Shown: piece by piece, positions 11,749 to 20,433 of the stretch
How the letters are laid out: each line of letters begins with the position of its first letter
Position numbering within the stretch: position 1 is the first letter of the stretch
Notes under the pieces: model-generated
What the model was told of the DNA's origin: nothing
What the model saw: only the letters and a program-made list of their open reading frames with translations
The model's database searches: none
Translations under genes and position numbers: made by a program
DNA from: a virus
Length of the DNA: 38,104 nucleotides
Virus record (IMG/VR): IMGVR_UViG_3300033550_000013
Coordinates: 1-38,104 of that record
Strand: one strand, 5' to 3'

Positions 11749-11966
11749 CCTACACCGAGATCCTCCACCATTACGGCCAGCACGCATGCGGCCAGCCGGC
11801 GTTTCTGTACCGCAAGGACAAGCTGGGCCGTGGCCAGCCGATGAGCGCTGAATACGCCATGACGCTGACGGGGAAGGATATCGAGCCTGGATCGGCGTGT
11901 GTATGTGGGAGCTGCGGGTATTCGCTGCATCCGTGGCTTGTGACTGGAGCAGACCGTGAAATCTAA
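11745..11966 (+). CDS. Small protein with Cys pairs, 73 aa
   Basis: It starts in an ATGA overlap with terS. Residues ACVCGSCGYSLHPW at about 52-65 provide three cysteines and a His, a possible zinc knuckle; C15 lies nearer the N-terminus (HACGQPAF). It is inserted between the terminase subunits. Unknown function, possibly a packaging accessory. Confidence 0.6.
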   Translation: MTYTEILHHYGQHACGQPAFLYRKDKLGRGQPMSAEYAMTLTGKDIEPGSACVCGSCGYSLHPWLVTGADREI

Positions 11967-12117
11967 GCCGCACATCAAGCTCAAGCGTGGGCAATGGGAA
12001 ATGTCCGGGTGGCACGGCGATGAGGATTACCCAATGATCGCCATATCCATATCATCTCTCCCAGATGCATTGGCATATTTCGTGTGCATTCTGCGCACAA
12101 AGACGAAATGCCAGTAA
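11956..12117 (+). CDS. Small hypothetical protein, 53 aa, GTG start
   Basis: GTG 11956 has GGAGC upstream and overlaps the previous gene by 11 bases. The product starts MKSKPHIKLKRGQWEMSGWH and has a hydrophobic C-terminal part. Its end overlaps the terL start by 10 bases. Not recognised, but the ribosome site and context support it. Confidence 0.55.
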   Translation: MKSKPHIKLKRGQWEMSGWHGDEDYPMIAISISSLPDALAYFVCILRTKTKCQ

Positions 12118-13490
12118 TCCGTATCCCAGCACATGGTTGGCGTCCGCGCCCCTATCAGATGGACGCATGGCGCTACATGGAGAATGGTGGGCGCCTACTC
12201 AATCTGATTGCCCATCGACGCGCAGGTAAAGACGAGCTGGCATTACATACGACAGCCTGCAAAGCCTTTGAGCGCAAAGCAGCTTATTGGCATTTGCTCC
12301 CTGAAGCTGCGCACGCTAGAAAGGCTATCTGGGCGTCGATTAATCCACATACTGGGCGGAGGCGGATCGATGAGGCATTCCCGCATGAGCTTCGGGCGAC
12401 AACGCGCGATCAGGAAATGTTCATTGGCTTCAAGAATGGCTCTACTTGGCAAGTGGGCGGTTCGGATCGGTATAACACTCTGGTTGGTTCATCGCCTGGG
12501 GGTGTGGTTTTTTCCGAGTGGGCACTAGCGAACCCCGCTGCTTGGGCCTATGTGCGACCAATCCTGCTGGAAAATAATGGCTGGGCGATGTTCATCACAA
12601 CGCCACGGGGCCATAACCACGCCGAGAAGATGTATAAGGCGATGCAGAAAGATCCCTTGGCATTCACGCAGATTCTACGAGCCGATCAAACCGGGGTATT
12701 CACGCCTGAGGCTCTAGAGAAAGAACGGCTGGCGATGATTGACGAATATGGCCCCGACTTCGGCCAGTCCATGTTCGACCAAGAGTATTTCTGCTCGTTC
12801 GATGCCGCCATTCTCGGGTCTTACTATGGCGCGTGGATCACAAAGCTTAAATCAGAGGGGAGACATCGCCGTGTCGATATCGACCACGCTTTGCCTGTGC
12901 ATACTGCTTGGGATTTGGGCCACACGGACGACACATCGGTCTGGTTTTATCAAGTCCCTTATGGCGAAGTGCATTTCGTGGGCTGTTATTCTGCTAGCGG
13001 TTACGGCGCTGACCATTACATTGATTATGTTCGTGGCTGGTACAGAGACAGGGGAGCCAAGCCCGGGCACATCTTTCTACCCCACGACGCCAAAGCCAAG
13101 ACTTTCGCCGCCAACGGAAAATCCACCGAGGAACAGTTCGCCAAGGCATTCGGCTGGGACCGGGTCCGTATAGTGCCGTCGCTTTCCGTGCAGGATGGTA
13201 TTCAGGCTGTCCGGGAAATGCTAAAACGTTCCTATTTTGATCTAGAATGCGAGGATGGATTAGAAGCGCTTGCCCAATATCAGCGGGAATGGGACGATAA
13301 TCGCAAGTGTTTCCGGGAATCGCCTCTGCATGACTGGACCAGCCATATTGCCGATGCTATGCGAATGGCGGCGGTTGCGTACCAGGAAGAGGCCAAGACG
13401 CAGCCCAAGCCTGAGGCCAAATTCCCGTTGCAACAGTCTATTAATGACCTGATCGCAGCACAGCGCGGGAAACGATTGGCGGAGAACTAA
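12108..13490 (+). CDS. terL: Terminase large subunit
   Basis: The product has 460 residues. The N-terminal ATPase has Walker A IAHRRAGKDE (K41) and Walker B VVFSEW (E137), followed by the TTPRGHNH coupling motif at about 163-170. The C-terminal RNase H-type nuclease shows WDLGHTDDT (D268), PHDAKAK (D326) and HDWTSHIADAMR (D408, D415). The protein cuts the concatemer and pumps DNA through the portal. ATG 12108 is preferred; an upstream in-frame GTG at 12084 lacks a ribosome site. Length is typical for podovirus-type TerL. Confidence 0.95.
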   Translation: MPVIRIPAHGWRPRPYQMDAWRYMENGGRLLNLIAHRRAGKDELALHTTACKAFERKAAYWHLLPEAAHARKAIWASINPHTGRRRIDEAFPHELRATTRDQEMFIGFKNGSTWQVGGSDRYNTLVGSSPGGVVFSEWALANPAAWAYVRPILLENNGWAMFITTPRGHNHAEKMYKAMQKDPLAFTQILRADQTGVFTPEALEKERLAMIDEYGPDFGQSMFDQEYFCSFDAAILGSYYGAWITKLKSEGRHRRVDIDHALPVHTAWDLGHTDDTSVWFYQVPYGEVHFVGCYSASGYGADHYIDYVRGWYRDRGAKPGHIFLPHDAKAKTFAANGKSTEEQFAKAFGWDRVRIVPSLSVQDGIQAVREMLKRSYFDLECEDGLEALAQYQREWDDNRKCFRESPLHDWTSHIADAMRMAAVAYQEEAKTQPKPEAKFPLQQSINDLIAAQRGKRLAEN

Positions 13491-13491
13491 T

Positions 13492-15795
13492 GTGAACAAC
13501 GTACCTGACGCTACTGTAAATAGCGCCACCGGCCCGGAAGACTTTGGCTCTGGCCCGCGCGGGGAAGTCCGTCGCTGGGCTACTGAGCTGAATTTGGCCG
13601 AAAGCCAGTTCCGAAAATGGCGCGATCAGTCCAAGCTGAATTGGGATCGTTACCGCGCCCGAGACAAGCGTAAGAACAGCTATAACAGCCTGTACGCCAA
13701 TACCTCGATTATCTTCCCCGCGATTTACAACACGCTGCCCAACCCGGATATCCGCCGCCGTTGGGATAAGACCGATCCTATCGGCAAGTGTGTATCGAGC
13801 GTCCTGAATCGCGCTATCTCGTTCAACCTCGATACGACCAATTTTGACCGGCAAATCCGTATGGACGTGCTGGATATGCTCATTTGCGCACGTGGCTTGT
13901 CCCGCGTCCGCTATGTGCCGAATATGGTGCAGGTTGGCGATATTCAGGAGACGGGTGAGGAATCGGAAGAGGTCAACTTCGAGCATGAGGCCCAGCAAGG
14001 GGAGTCGTTCGAAGAACTGGAATGGGAATCCGCCCCGATTGAGCACGTGCAGTGGGATCAATACCTGCATGGCCCGGGTAAGACGTGGGATTCCATTCCA
14101 TGGCTGGGTTTCAAGCATCAGCTTACCCGCGCGGAACTGATTGACCGTTTCGGCGAAGAGATCGGCAAGCAAGTGCCCCTTGATTCTGGCCTGCATCCTG
14201 ACGAGATGAAGAAGTACCAGGATGACCAGACATTTGAGCTATTCCGCACCGCAACAGTCTGGGAGATCTGGGACAAGGACGAGCGCACGGTCAAGTGGAT
14301 CAATACGGAATACCGTCATGGCCCGCTGAAGACCGAGGACGATCCTTACGGGTTCGATAACTTCTTCCCGTGCCCTGAACCGCTGATTGCCATCGTTGAT
14401 AGCGATATCCAGTCGCCCCCGAGCCTGTTCGAGCAGTACCAGGAGCAGGCAGACGAGCTGGACCGCATCTCAGGCCGGATTAACCGCATCGTCAATGCCA
14501 TCAAGGTTCGTGGGCTCTACGACCCAGCGATGGGCACGCAGGTGCCTGAAATCTTCCGTGGCGAAGATAACGATCTGATCCCGGCGGCTGAGTCCATTGC
14601 CATGCTGCGCGAGGCCGGTGGGATCGACAAGTTCATTTGGTTCGCGCCGATTGAAGTGATGATGAAGGTTGTTCAAGGGCTATACGAGGCCCGTGAGCAA
14701 TGCAAGATGGTGATCTATGAACTATCTGGCATCTCCGACATCATGCGCGGCTCTACGGATGCACAAGAGACGCTTGGTGCACAGGCGCTGAAGGTTGCAT
14801 TCGGCAAGGGGCGTGTCTCGGATATGCAGCGCAATGTGCAGCGTTACGTCCGCGATCTGCTGCGTCTCCAGGCTCAGGTAATTGGCCGCAAGTTTGAGGT
14901 CGAGACTCTGCGCGAGATGACTCAGGAAAAGTACCCGACTGAGGCCGAGTACGAAGCGCAGATTGCCCCCATGAAGGCTCAGTACCAGCAACAGGCCATG
15001 ATGGCGATGATGCAGGGTCAGCAGCCCCCTCCGCCGCCGCAGTTGCCGCCCAAGCCCATTACGTGGGAGCAGATTGATGAGGTACTGAAGTCTGACCAGA
15101 TGCGGACGTACCAGATCGACATCGAGACGGATTCGACTATTGCGGCGACGCAGCAGGAAGATCTTGAGCAGATGACGACGAGTTTCGCCGCTGTCACAGA
15201 TGCGATCACGAAGATCTGGCCGCTGGTGCAGCAAGGGGTTATGCCGTTCGAGGCCGCGAAGGAATTCGTGCTGTCCGTCTGCCGCAAGTTCAAGTTTGGG
15301 AATCGCCTGGAAGACACGTTCGAGCAGATGAAGCCGCCGCAGCCGGCTCCAGACCCGAATGCAGGTAAGGCGCAGGCTGAGATGCAGAAGATTCAGGCCA
15401 AGGCTCAGGCAGATGTCCAGATGCACACGCAGAAGCTTCAGGCCGATGCGCAGGCCCATCAAGCCGAATTGCAGGCTGATATGCAGGCAGAGCAGATGCG
15501 CGCTGAACTGGAGCAGCAAACCGAAGCATGGCGCCAAGAAGTACAGGCCCGCGAGAACGCGCACCAGCAGGAATTGGAGCTTCAGCGCGACGCTGCAAAG
15601 CAGCAATTCGACATGATGATGGCCGAATTCAAGGCGCAGTCGGATGCTGCCCGCGAGGATTCACGCAACCAGATGCAGATGATTATTGCTGAGATGAATA
15701 ACGCGCGCGCTATTGAGGTTGCCGAATTGAGTGCGGGCACCACGTTGGCGGCGGCGCAAATCAGTTCTGCTAATCAGGCTTCGGGGAGCGAATAA
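13492..15795 (+). CDS. Portal protein
   Basis: The product has 767 residues, from GTG 13492 (GGAG upstream). It follows terL, and its size matches large portals of P22/BPP-1-type podoviruses. The N-terminal 500 residues form the portal body (SLYANTSIIFPAIYNTLPNP near residue 70; SGISDIMRGSTDAQETLGAQ near 420). A Pro-rich hinge lies at about 510-525. About residues 620-740 are a long Gln/Ala/Glu coiled coil, probably the barrel that extends into the capsid. It forms the dodecameric DNA gate. Confidence 0.9.
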   Translation: MNNVPDATVNSATGPEDFGSGPRGEVRRWATELNLAESQFRKWRDQSKLNWDRYRARDKRKNSYNSLYANTSIIFPAIYNTLPNPDIRRRWDKTDPIGKCVSSVLNRAISFNLDTTNFDRQIRMDVLDMLICARGLSRVRYVPNMVQVGDIQETGEESEEVNFEHEAQQGESFEELEWESAPIEHVQWDQYLHGPGKTWDSIPWLGFKHQLTRAELIDRFGEEIGKQVPLDSGLHPDEMKKYQDDQTFELFRTATVWEIWDKDERTVKWINTEYRHGPLKTEDDPYGFDNFFPCPEPLIAIVDSDIQSPPSLFEQYQEQADELDRISGRINRIVNAIKVRGLYDPAMGTQVPEIFRGEDNDLIPAAESIAMLREAGGIDKFIWFAPIEVMMKVVQGLYEAREQCKMVIYELSGISDIMRGSTDAQETLGAQALKVAFGKGRVSDMQRNVQRYVRDLLRLQAQVIGRKFEVETLREMTQEKYPTEAEYEAQIAPMKAQYQQQAMMAMMQGQQPPPPPQLPPKPITWEQIDEVLKSDQMRTYQIDIETDSTIAATQQEDLEQMTTSFAAVTDAITKIWPLVQQGVMPFEAAKEFVLSVCRKFKFGNRLEDTFEQMKPPQPAPDPNAGKAQAEMQKIQAKAQADVQMHTQKLQADAQAHQAELQADMQAEQMRAELEQQTEAWRQEVQARENAHQQELELQRDAAKQQFDMMMAEFKAQSDAAREDSRNQMQMIIAEMNNARAIEVAELSAGTTLAAAQISSANQASGSE

Positions 15796-16175
15796 TGCCG
15801 ATATATGGTTGCGTTTGTCAGGGGTGTGGCCATTATGAGACGATTTTCCGTCATATTAGTCAGCGCGACGATACTCCTGTTCATTGCTCGCAGAAAATGG
15901 TTCGCAGAGTCGAGGCGCCATCCGTTCAGGTTGATATCGGGGGATATACCTCCCCAATCGATGGCAAATGGATCGAGGGCAAATCTGCGCGTCGTGAAGA
16001 CCTGAAGCGCAATAATTGCCGCCCGTGGGAAGGAATGGAGTCCGAAAAGAAGGAAGCCAAGAAGCGGGCAGCAGAAGCAGATAAGACATTCGAGAAAGGC
16101 GTTGAGCAAGCCGCATATAATGTCTACAACAATATGAGCGCCGAGAAACAGCGCGCGATTGATAACGCAGCATAA
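15795..16175 (+). CDS. FmdB-like zinc-ribbon protein
   Basis: The product has 126 residues. The N-terminal MPIYGCVCQGCGHYETIFRH and a later HCSQKM give the Cys pairs of an FmdB-type zinc ribbon. The C-terminal 60 residues are a charged helix. Such proteins often lie between portal and scaffold genes in this phage type; their role in the head is unknown. The start shares TAATG with the portal stop. Confidence 0.7.
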   Translation: MPIYGCVCQGCGHYETIFRHISQRDDTPVHCSQKMVRRVEAPSVQVDIGGYTSPIDGKWIEGKSARREDLKRNNCRPWEGMESEKKEAKKRAAEADKTFEKGVEQAAYNVYNNMSAEKQRAIDNAA

Positions 16176-16192
16176 TCCCAAGGAGCGTTGAA

Positions 16193-17254
16193 ATGAGCAG
16201 TGTTATTGGCGGGATGGAAGAGGATATTGCGCGCACCATGGCGCAACTTGGATGGCCTGGCGCCGATCAGGTGCAACCGGAGGACGATAATGCGCCAGAT
16301 ATTATCGAGCCTGAGGAACCAATTGATAATCAGCAGGCGCCAGAAGAGATTTCGCCGGAACCTGATACTGAGGAACCCCCCGCAGAAGAACCTGAGGAAG
16401 TTCCTGAAACGCCTGCTGCTGAACAGCCGTATCAGCCAAAGTGGAAGAAAGCAGCCCTAGAAGTCCTGAGCCAGCTTCCGCCCGAGCAGGCTGAACTGCT
16501 GCGCCTTGAAGATAAGCGCCGGGAGGAAAACTTCCACAAGGGTATCGAACAATATCGCTCCGGCCATCAGGAATCCAAGGAATGGTCTGATGTGGTCGCC
16601 CCGTATCGGGCCACGATTGACCGTTTCCAGGTAAAGCCGCAGGAAGCTGTCCGCACCCTTTTGGCGACGGATCATACCCTTCGATATGGTCAGCGCCATG
16701 AGAAAGTCGGCCTGATGTTCCAGGTAATGAGCAATTATGGGATTGATCCGGCTGATATTGTCGGGGTATTCCAGAACGTTAATCAGCAACAGGGCGAGCC
16801 GCTTGACCCGCGTATTGCCCAAATGCAGCAGAAACTAGCAGGATTCGAACAACAGCAATATAATCAGCAGCGTGAGGCGCAGGAACGTGAACAACGGGCT
16901 GCTGCCGAACAGCAACGCGCAGCAAATGAAATGATCGAGCGATTCGCGCAAGACCCGGATCACGAGCACTTCGAACTCCTTAAGCCGCTTATGGGCGGAT
17001 ACCTCCAGCAAGGGGCGGCTAAGGATATGGATGAGGCGTATGAAATGGCTCTGCGCGCTCATCCGCAAACGGCAAACATTTGGATTGCTCAACAGCAAAA
17101 GCAATGGGCCGAATCTAGGAAAGCTGTAGCTGAAAAGGCTAAGAAGGTTACTAACGTGCGCTCCAACGGGCGTGCCAGTGCCTCCGGTCCGACAGTGGCG
17201 GCGACAATGGATGAAACCATCGCCCGCGAGGCTAAACGCCTTGGGCTGGCTTAA
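16193..17254 (+). CDS. Scaffolding protein
   Basis: The product has 353 residues and lies directly before the capsid gene. It has an acidic Pro/Glu-rich, probably disordered N-terminal part (about 25-75), then helices and a long Gln-rich coiled coil (about 205-250). A basic C-terminal tail (KKVTNVRSNG) would bind the capsid lattice. This is the usual composition of podovirus scaffolds, which fill the procapsid and leave on maturation. AGGAG precedes the ATG. Confidence 0.85.
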   Translation: MSSVIGGMEEDIARTMAQLGWPGADQVQPEDDNAPDIIEPEEPIDNQQAPEEISPEPDTEEPPAEEPEEVPETPAAEQPYQPKWKKAALEVLSQLPPEQAELLRLEDKRREENFHKGIEQYRSGHQESKEWSDVVAPYRATIDRFQVKPQEAVRTLLATDHTLRYGQRHEKVGLMFQVMSNYGIDPADIVGVFQNVNQQQGEPLDPRIAQMQQKLAGFEQQQYNQQREAQEREQRAAAEQQRAANEMIERFAQDPDHEHFELLKPLMGGYLQQGAAKDMDEAYEMALRAHPQTANIWIAQQQKQWAESRKAVAEKAKKVTNVRSNGRASASGPTVAATMDETIAREAKRLGLA

Positions 17255-17272
17255 CTGATTGAGGAACCCTAA

Positions 17273-18259
17273 ATGGCATCTCCCGGCCAAAGCAATCTTT
17301 TCAATGCATTTACGGAACTGGTTTCGACCACTTACCGTAACCATTCCAAACAAGTCGCGGATAACGTTTCGCGGCACAACGCGCTGTTCCGTCGCCTGAG
17401 CGAAAAGGGCCGCATCCGCATTGAGGATGGCGGTCTGTCCATCGTCCAGCCGCTGGATTATGCGAACAACTCGACCTACCAACGTTACTCCGGTTATGAC
17501 GTGCTGAACGTCAACGCCGTGGACGTGCTGACGGCGGCTGAATATCCGTGGCGCCAGATTGCGGTGAACGTCGCCGCATCCGGTCTGGAAATGCGTACCA
17601 ACGCAGGCCCGCAACGGATCATCAACTTCGTCAAGGCCAAGATCACGAACGCCCAGCGCTCGATGGCTAACGGCATGTCGCTCGATATCTACTCGGACGG
17701 CACCGCCTCGAACCAGATCAACGGTCTGCAAGCTCTTGTCGCTGATTCGGGCCAAGGCACTGTCGGCGGCATCAACGCTGCGACGTGGGCTTTCTGGCAG
17801 AACGTGGTTCAGTCGGCTGCGGCTCCGATTCAAGGCGGTGGCGCGATTGTGCCTTCCGCTACGACCATCGAAAGCCTGATGCTCCCGACCTGGATTCGTC
17901 TGACCCGTGGCAACGACATGCCCGACATGATCGTCATGAGCGATGACTACTTCACGTTCTACGAGCAATCGCAGACGAGCCTGAAGCGTTACGCACCGGA
18001 AGATGACGGCCAAGGCGGCATGATCCGCATGAAGTACAAGACTGCCGATGTCTTCTTCGATTCGTCGGGCGGCATCCCCTCTCAGCACGCGTACTTCCTG
18101 AACACGGATTACCTGGAACTGGTCGCGCACCGCGATGCCAACATGACCATGATGGACGAGCTGCGCAGCGTGAATCAGGATGCGGTCGTAATCCCGATCT
18201 TGTGGCAGGGCAACCTAGTGTGCAGCGCGCGGTTTCTACAAGGGGTGCTCAAGGCGTGA
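17273..18259 (+). CDS. Major capsid protein
   Basis: The product has 328 residues, of the size and style of BPP-1-type HK97-fold capsid proteins: MASPGQSNLFNAFTELVSTT at the start, central PLDYANNSTYQRYSGYDVLN, and near the end a WQGNLVCSARFLQGV strand. Codon usage is strongly biased to C-ending codons, more so than neighbouring genes, as expected for the most abundant protein. It follows the scaffold gene. A homing-endonuclease-like gene lies just downstream. Confidence 0.9.
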   Translation: MASPGQSNLFNAFTELVSTTYRNHSKQVADNVSRHNALFRRLSEKGRIRIEDGGLSIVQPLDYANNSTYQRYSGYDVLNVNAVDVLTAAEYPWRQIAVNVAASGLEMRTNAGPQRIINFVKAKITNAQRSMANGMSLDIYSDGTASNQINGLQALVADSGQGTVGGINAATWAFWQNVVQSAAAPIQGGGAIVPSATTIESLMLPTWIRLTRGNDMPDMIVMSDDYFTFYEQSQTSLKRYAPEDDGQGGMIRMKYKTADVFFDSSGGIPSQHAYFLNTDYLELVAHRDANMTMMDELRSVNQDAVVIPILWQGNLVCSARFLQGVLKA

Positions 18260-18267
18260 TAAGGGCG

Positions 18268-18294
18268 TGATACAATCATGGCGCCAACGTTGGC
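18268..18294 (+). promoter_or_regulatory. Promoter-like site and 12-bp palindrome after the capsid gene
   Basis: TGA followed by TACAAT (18271-18276) forms an extended -10. A perfect palindrome GCCAACGTTGGC follows at 18283-18294, upstream of the homing-endonuclease-like gene. The segment AAGGCGTGAT/AAGGGCGTGAT is repeated just before. The site could give the gene its own expression and an operator. Activity is inferred. Confidence 0.45.
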
Positions 18295-18309
18295 AATTTG
18301 GAGAACGCC

Positions 18310-18945
18310 ATGAATTACGCCTATTTGATCGGTCAGCGGTTCGGAATGTTGACTGTGATTGGACTGGAAGGAAGAAGGCTCGTATGCAAATGCGATTGTG
18401 GAAACGAAAGCAAGCCTGAGCCATATCCTGTGTTAGATGGCCGCACGAAATCATGCGGTTGCTTCCAAAGGATGAAAGCCACCAAACACGGTCAAGCGTA
18501 TGGGAAGAATGGCAGTAAAACTTATATGGCGTGGTCACAGATGAAATCCCGCTGTGACAATTCCAAAAACAAGTTTTATGCCGATTATGGTGGTCGAGGA
18601 ATCGGCTACTGTGATGAGTGGAAGAAATTTGAGGCGTTTTTTGCGGATATGGGCGAAGCCCCGTTGGGGCTAAGTTTGGAGCGCATCGACAATTCGAAAG
18701 GTTACTCTAGGGAAAACTGCAAATGGGCTACTCGACGAGAGCAGCAAAACAACCGCAGGAATACCAGGTTGATCGAGTACGATGGAAAGATGTGGCCTAA
18801 GCAAATTATCGCGGAGAAGTTCGGAATCGACCCTCATACGCTAATGAACAGACTGCGCCGCGGCTGGCCGATTGAGAAAGCCTTAATGCATCCTGTAGAC
18901 AAGACAAAGGCAAGTGCTTCTAAACGATTAAAGGAGTCAACATGA
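18310..18945 (+). CDS. HNH-type homing endonuclease-like protein, C-terminal HTH
   Basis: The product has 211 residues, from ATG 18310 (GGAG upstream). It opens with [19 protein letters not shown] and a zinc ribbon (CKCDCG at 26-31, SCGC at 48-51). The nuclease-like core ([50 protein letters not shown] at 123-141) is shared with the 6773..7417 protein. A helix-turn-helix follows at about 165-192 ([20 protein letters not shown]). It is more A/T-rich than the flanking head genes and splits an otherwise conserved capsid-decoration pair, so it looks like an inserted selfish gene. Confidence 0.8.
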   Translation: MNYAYLIGQRFGMLTVIGLEGRRLVCKCDCGNESKPEPYPVLDGRTKSCGCFQRMKATKHGQAYGKNGSKTYMAWSQMKSRCDNSKNKFYADYGGRGIGYCDEWKKFEAFFADMGEAPLGLSLERIDNSKGYSRENCKWATRREQQNNRRNTRLIEYDGKMWPKQIIAEKFGIDPHTLMNRLRRGWPIEKALMHPVDKTKASASKRLKEST

Positions 18946-19673
18946 CTACCGCTGCAAGCGCATATCCCCTCCTTGGCTCTCAGCCGGTGGGTAATTTCTT
19001 CATCCCGGACAACGTGCAACGTCACGTGCTGGGTACGGTGCTGGGCGCAAATGACCCGTATTGGGGCGGCCAGGAGGTGGTGTATCTCGCCATCCCTGCA
19101 TCGACTCCGCTGGTCACTGGTACGCCGGTGGTGTGGGACGTGGCGAACAGCGTAATTGCTGTGCCGAACACGGCCAACCTCGGTATGCCCCTGGCGCTTT
19201 CCCTCAACTCGGTGCCCACCTCGACTTCGATCCAGTATTCGTGGTTCGTGATCGAGGGCCGTACGGTGGCTGCTTCGAATGCATCGGTGGCGGCTGCATC
19301 GCCCATCGGCATCGCGGCTGCTGGCCGGCTGGGCGCTAACTCGGCGGGCAAGCAAGTCCTGAATGCGCGTGTCAATGCGGCTGCGACGACCACTGTCGTC
19401 AAGACCAACGTGGCCACGCAATCGGGCTCGCCTCTGCTGCGTACCTCGCAAGGCAACACGGACGGCTGGTTTGTTGGTGTGGTTGTGACTGGCACCGGTA
19501 TTCCGGCGTCCACCACGATTACGGCTATCGACCCGGATAACCGCACTGTGACGATGAGCGCTAACGCAACGGCTACCGGCAATGTGACTGTGACCGGCAC
19601 CTACAACGATGGCACCATTTTCTACAACGTGGTGACGATTGACCGTCCGTTCGCTCAGGGCGCAATCACGTAA
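18942..19673 (+). CDS. Putative head decoration protein
   Basis: The product has 243 residues, beta-rich and Ala/Thr/Val-rich. It begins [20 protein letters not shown] and has [20 protein letters not shown] near the end, a motif frequent in phage virion beta domains. The capsid-like codon bias and position after the capsid gene suggest a cement or minor head protein. Its ribosome site AAGGAG lies inside the end of the inserted gene, and tandem terminators follow. Function is inferred from context. Confidence 0.65.
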   Translation: MTTAASAYPLLGSQPVGNFFIPDNVQRHVLGTVLGANDPYWGGQEVVYLAIPASTPLVTGTPVVWDVANSVIAVPNTANLGMPLALSLNSVPTSTSIQYSWFVIEGRTVAASNASVAAASPIGIAAAGRLGANSAGKQVLNARVNAAATTTVVKTNVATQSGSPLLRTSQGNTDGWFVGVVVTGTGIPASTTITAIDPDNRTVTMSANATATGNVTVTGTYNDGTIFYNVVTIDRPFAQGAIT

Positions 19674-19689
19674 CAGAGCAGCACAAGAG

Positions 19690-19711
19690 AGCCCTTCGGG
19701 GCTTTCTTCTT
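19690..19711 (+). terminator. Intrinsic terminator after the head genes
   Basis: The stem AGCCC/GGGCT (19690-19694 with 19699-19703) is closed by a UUCG tetraloop and followed by TTCTTCTT. It should reduce transcription from the capsid operon into the tail genes. Confidence 0.85.
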
Positions 19712-19718
19712 GGGATTT

Positions 19719-19741
19719 GGAGGCTAAACACCTCCCTTTTT
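19719..19741 (+). terminator. Second, tandem terminator
   Basis: GGAGG (19719-19723) pairs with CCTCC (19731-19735) around a 7-base loop, and five T follow (19737-19741). It lies 8 bases beyond the first terminator. Confidence 0.65.
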
Positions 19742-19759
19742 CCATAAAAGATTATGGAA
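19740..19759. promoter_or_regulatory. Perfect 8-bp inverted repeat upstream of the tail genes
   Basis: TTCCATAA (19740-19747) and TTATGGAA (19752-19759) form a perfect stem with a 4-base AAGA loop in an A/T-rich gap. It could be an operator for a tail promoter or an RNA stabiliser. No clear promoter was recognised beside it. Confidence 0.5.
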
Positions 19760-19806
19760 GATAGATAAACTTCCAAATATTCATACATTTCATCCCAAGG
19801 AATACC

Positions 19807-20430
19807 ATGTACGCACAAGTCGGTGTCATGCAGGGCGGCAAGCCGCATATTCGCTTCGAGACGCGCACTGAGGAAGATCGCGCGGCCAGCATCGAGGCGG
19901 AGCGCAAGATCTACAAGGATGTAGATTGGGTAATCGTGACGCCGCATGGCTCGCGTGACTTCATGGAGAATCACGCCGATCAGTGGCTAAAGAATATCCA
20001 GTCGCGCGCGGAAGTCGGCCAGTACGACATGGAGTGGGTACAGCAGTTCCGCAAGATGTACGAGATGTACAAGGAAGGCAAGGAAATGCCGCTTGACGGT
20101 ACGCCTTTGCGCATGATGACTACGTTGTTTTCCCCCGCAGAGATCGCCAATATGGCGAATGTGCATGTCCTGACTCTGGAAGCCGCTGCCTCGATGAATG
20201 AGGAAACTATCGGCCGCTTGGGTATGGGCGCACGGGAATGGAAGCATCGCGCTCAGGAAGCTGCGCGGCTGCAAGAGGGGACTGGCGGGGCACTGAAAAT
20301 CGCCGCACTGGAAACCGAGAATAACGATCTGAAGTCGCGCGTCTCGGATCTCGAAAATGTTATCCGTGACCTGCAAACACAAATGTCGGATAATGGTCCG
20401 CGCCGGGGGCGTCCTCCGAAACAAGAGTAA
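19807..20430 (+). CDS. Virion-associated protein with AT-hook-like tail
   Basis: The product has 207 residues. The N-terminal half is compact (MYAQVGVMQGGKPHIRFETR; WVIVTPHGSRDFMENHADQW). The C-terminal third is a coiled coil (LETENNDLKSRVSDLENVIR) ending GPRRGRPPKQE, which contains RGRP, the core of an AT-hook minor-groove binder. The position between head and tail genes suggests a head-interior or head-completion protein. The family is known to me only as hypothetical. Confidence 0.65.
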   Translation: MYAQVGVMQGGKPHIRFETRTEEDRAASIEAERKIYKDVDWVIVTPHGSRDFMENHADQWLKNIQSRAEVGQYDMEWVQQFRKMYEMYKEGKEMPLDGTPLRMMTTLFSPAEIANMANVHVLTLEAAASMNEETIGRLGMGAREWKHRAQEAARLQEGTGGALKIAALETENNDLKSRVSDLENVIRDLQTQMSDNGPRRGRPPKQE

Positions 20431-20433
20431 TCC

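Noticed and set aside
13441-15606. Long minus-strand frames antisense to the portal gene
   Set aside because: Shadows of the portal coding strand: Leu/Arg-rich, without ribosome sites or family motifs.
16835-18130. 431-residue minus-strand frame antisense to scaffold and capsid genes
   Set aside because: It lies over two clear virion genes. Its Arg/His/Leu-rich composition is the usual shadow of biased codons.
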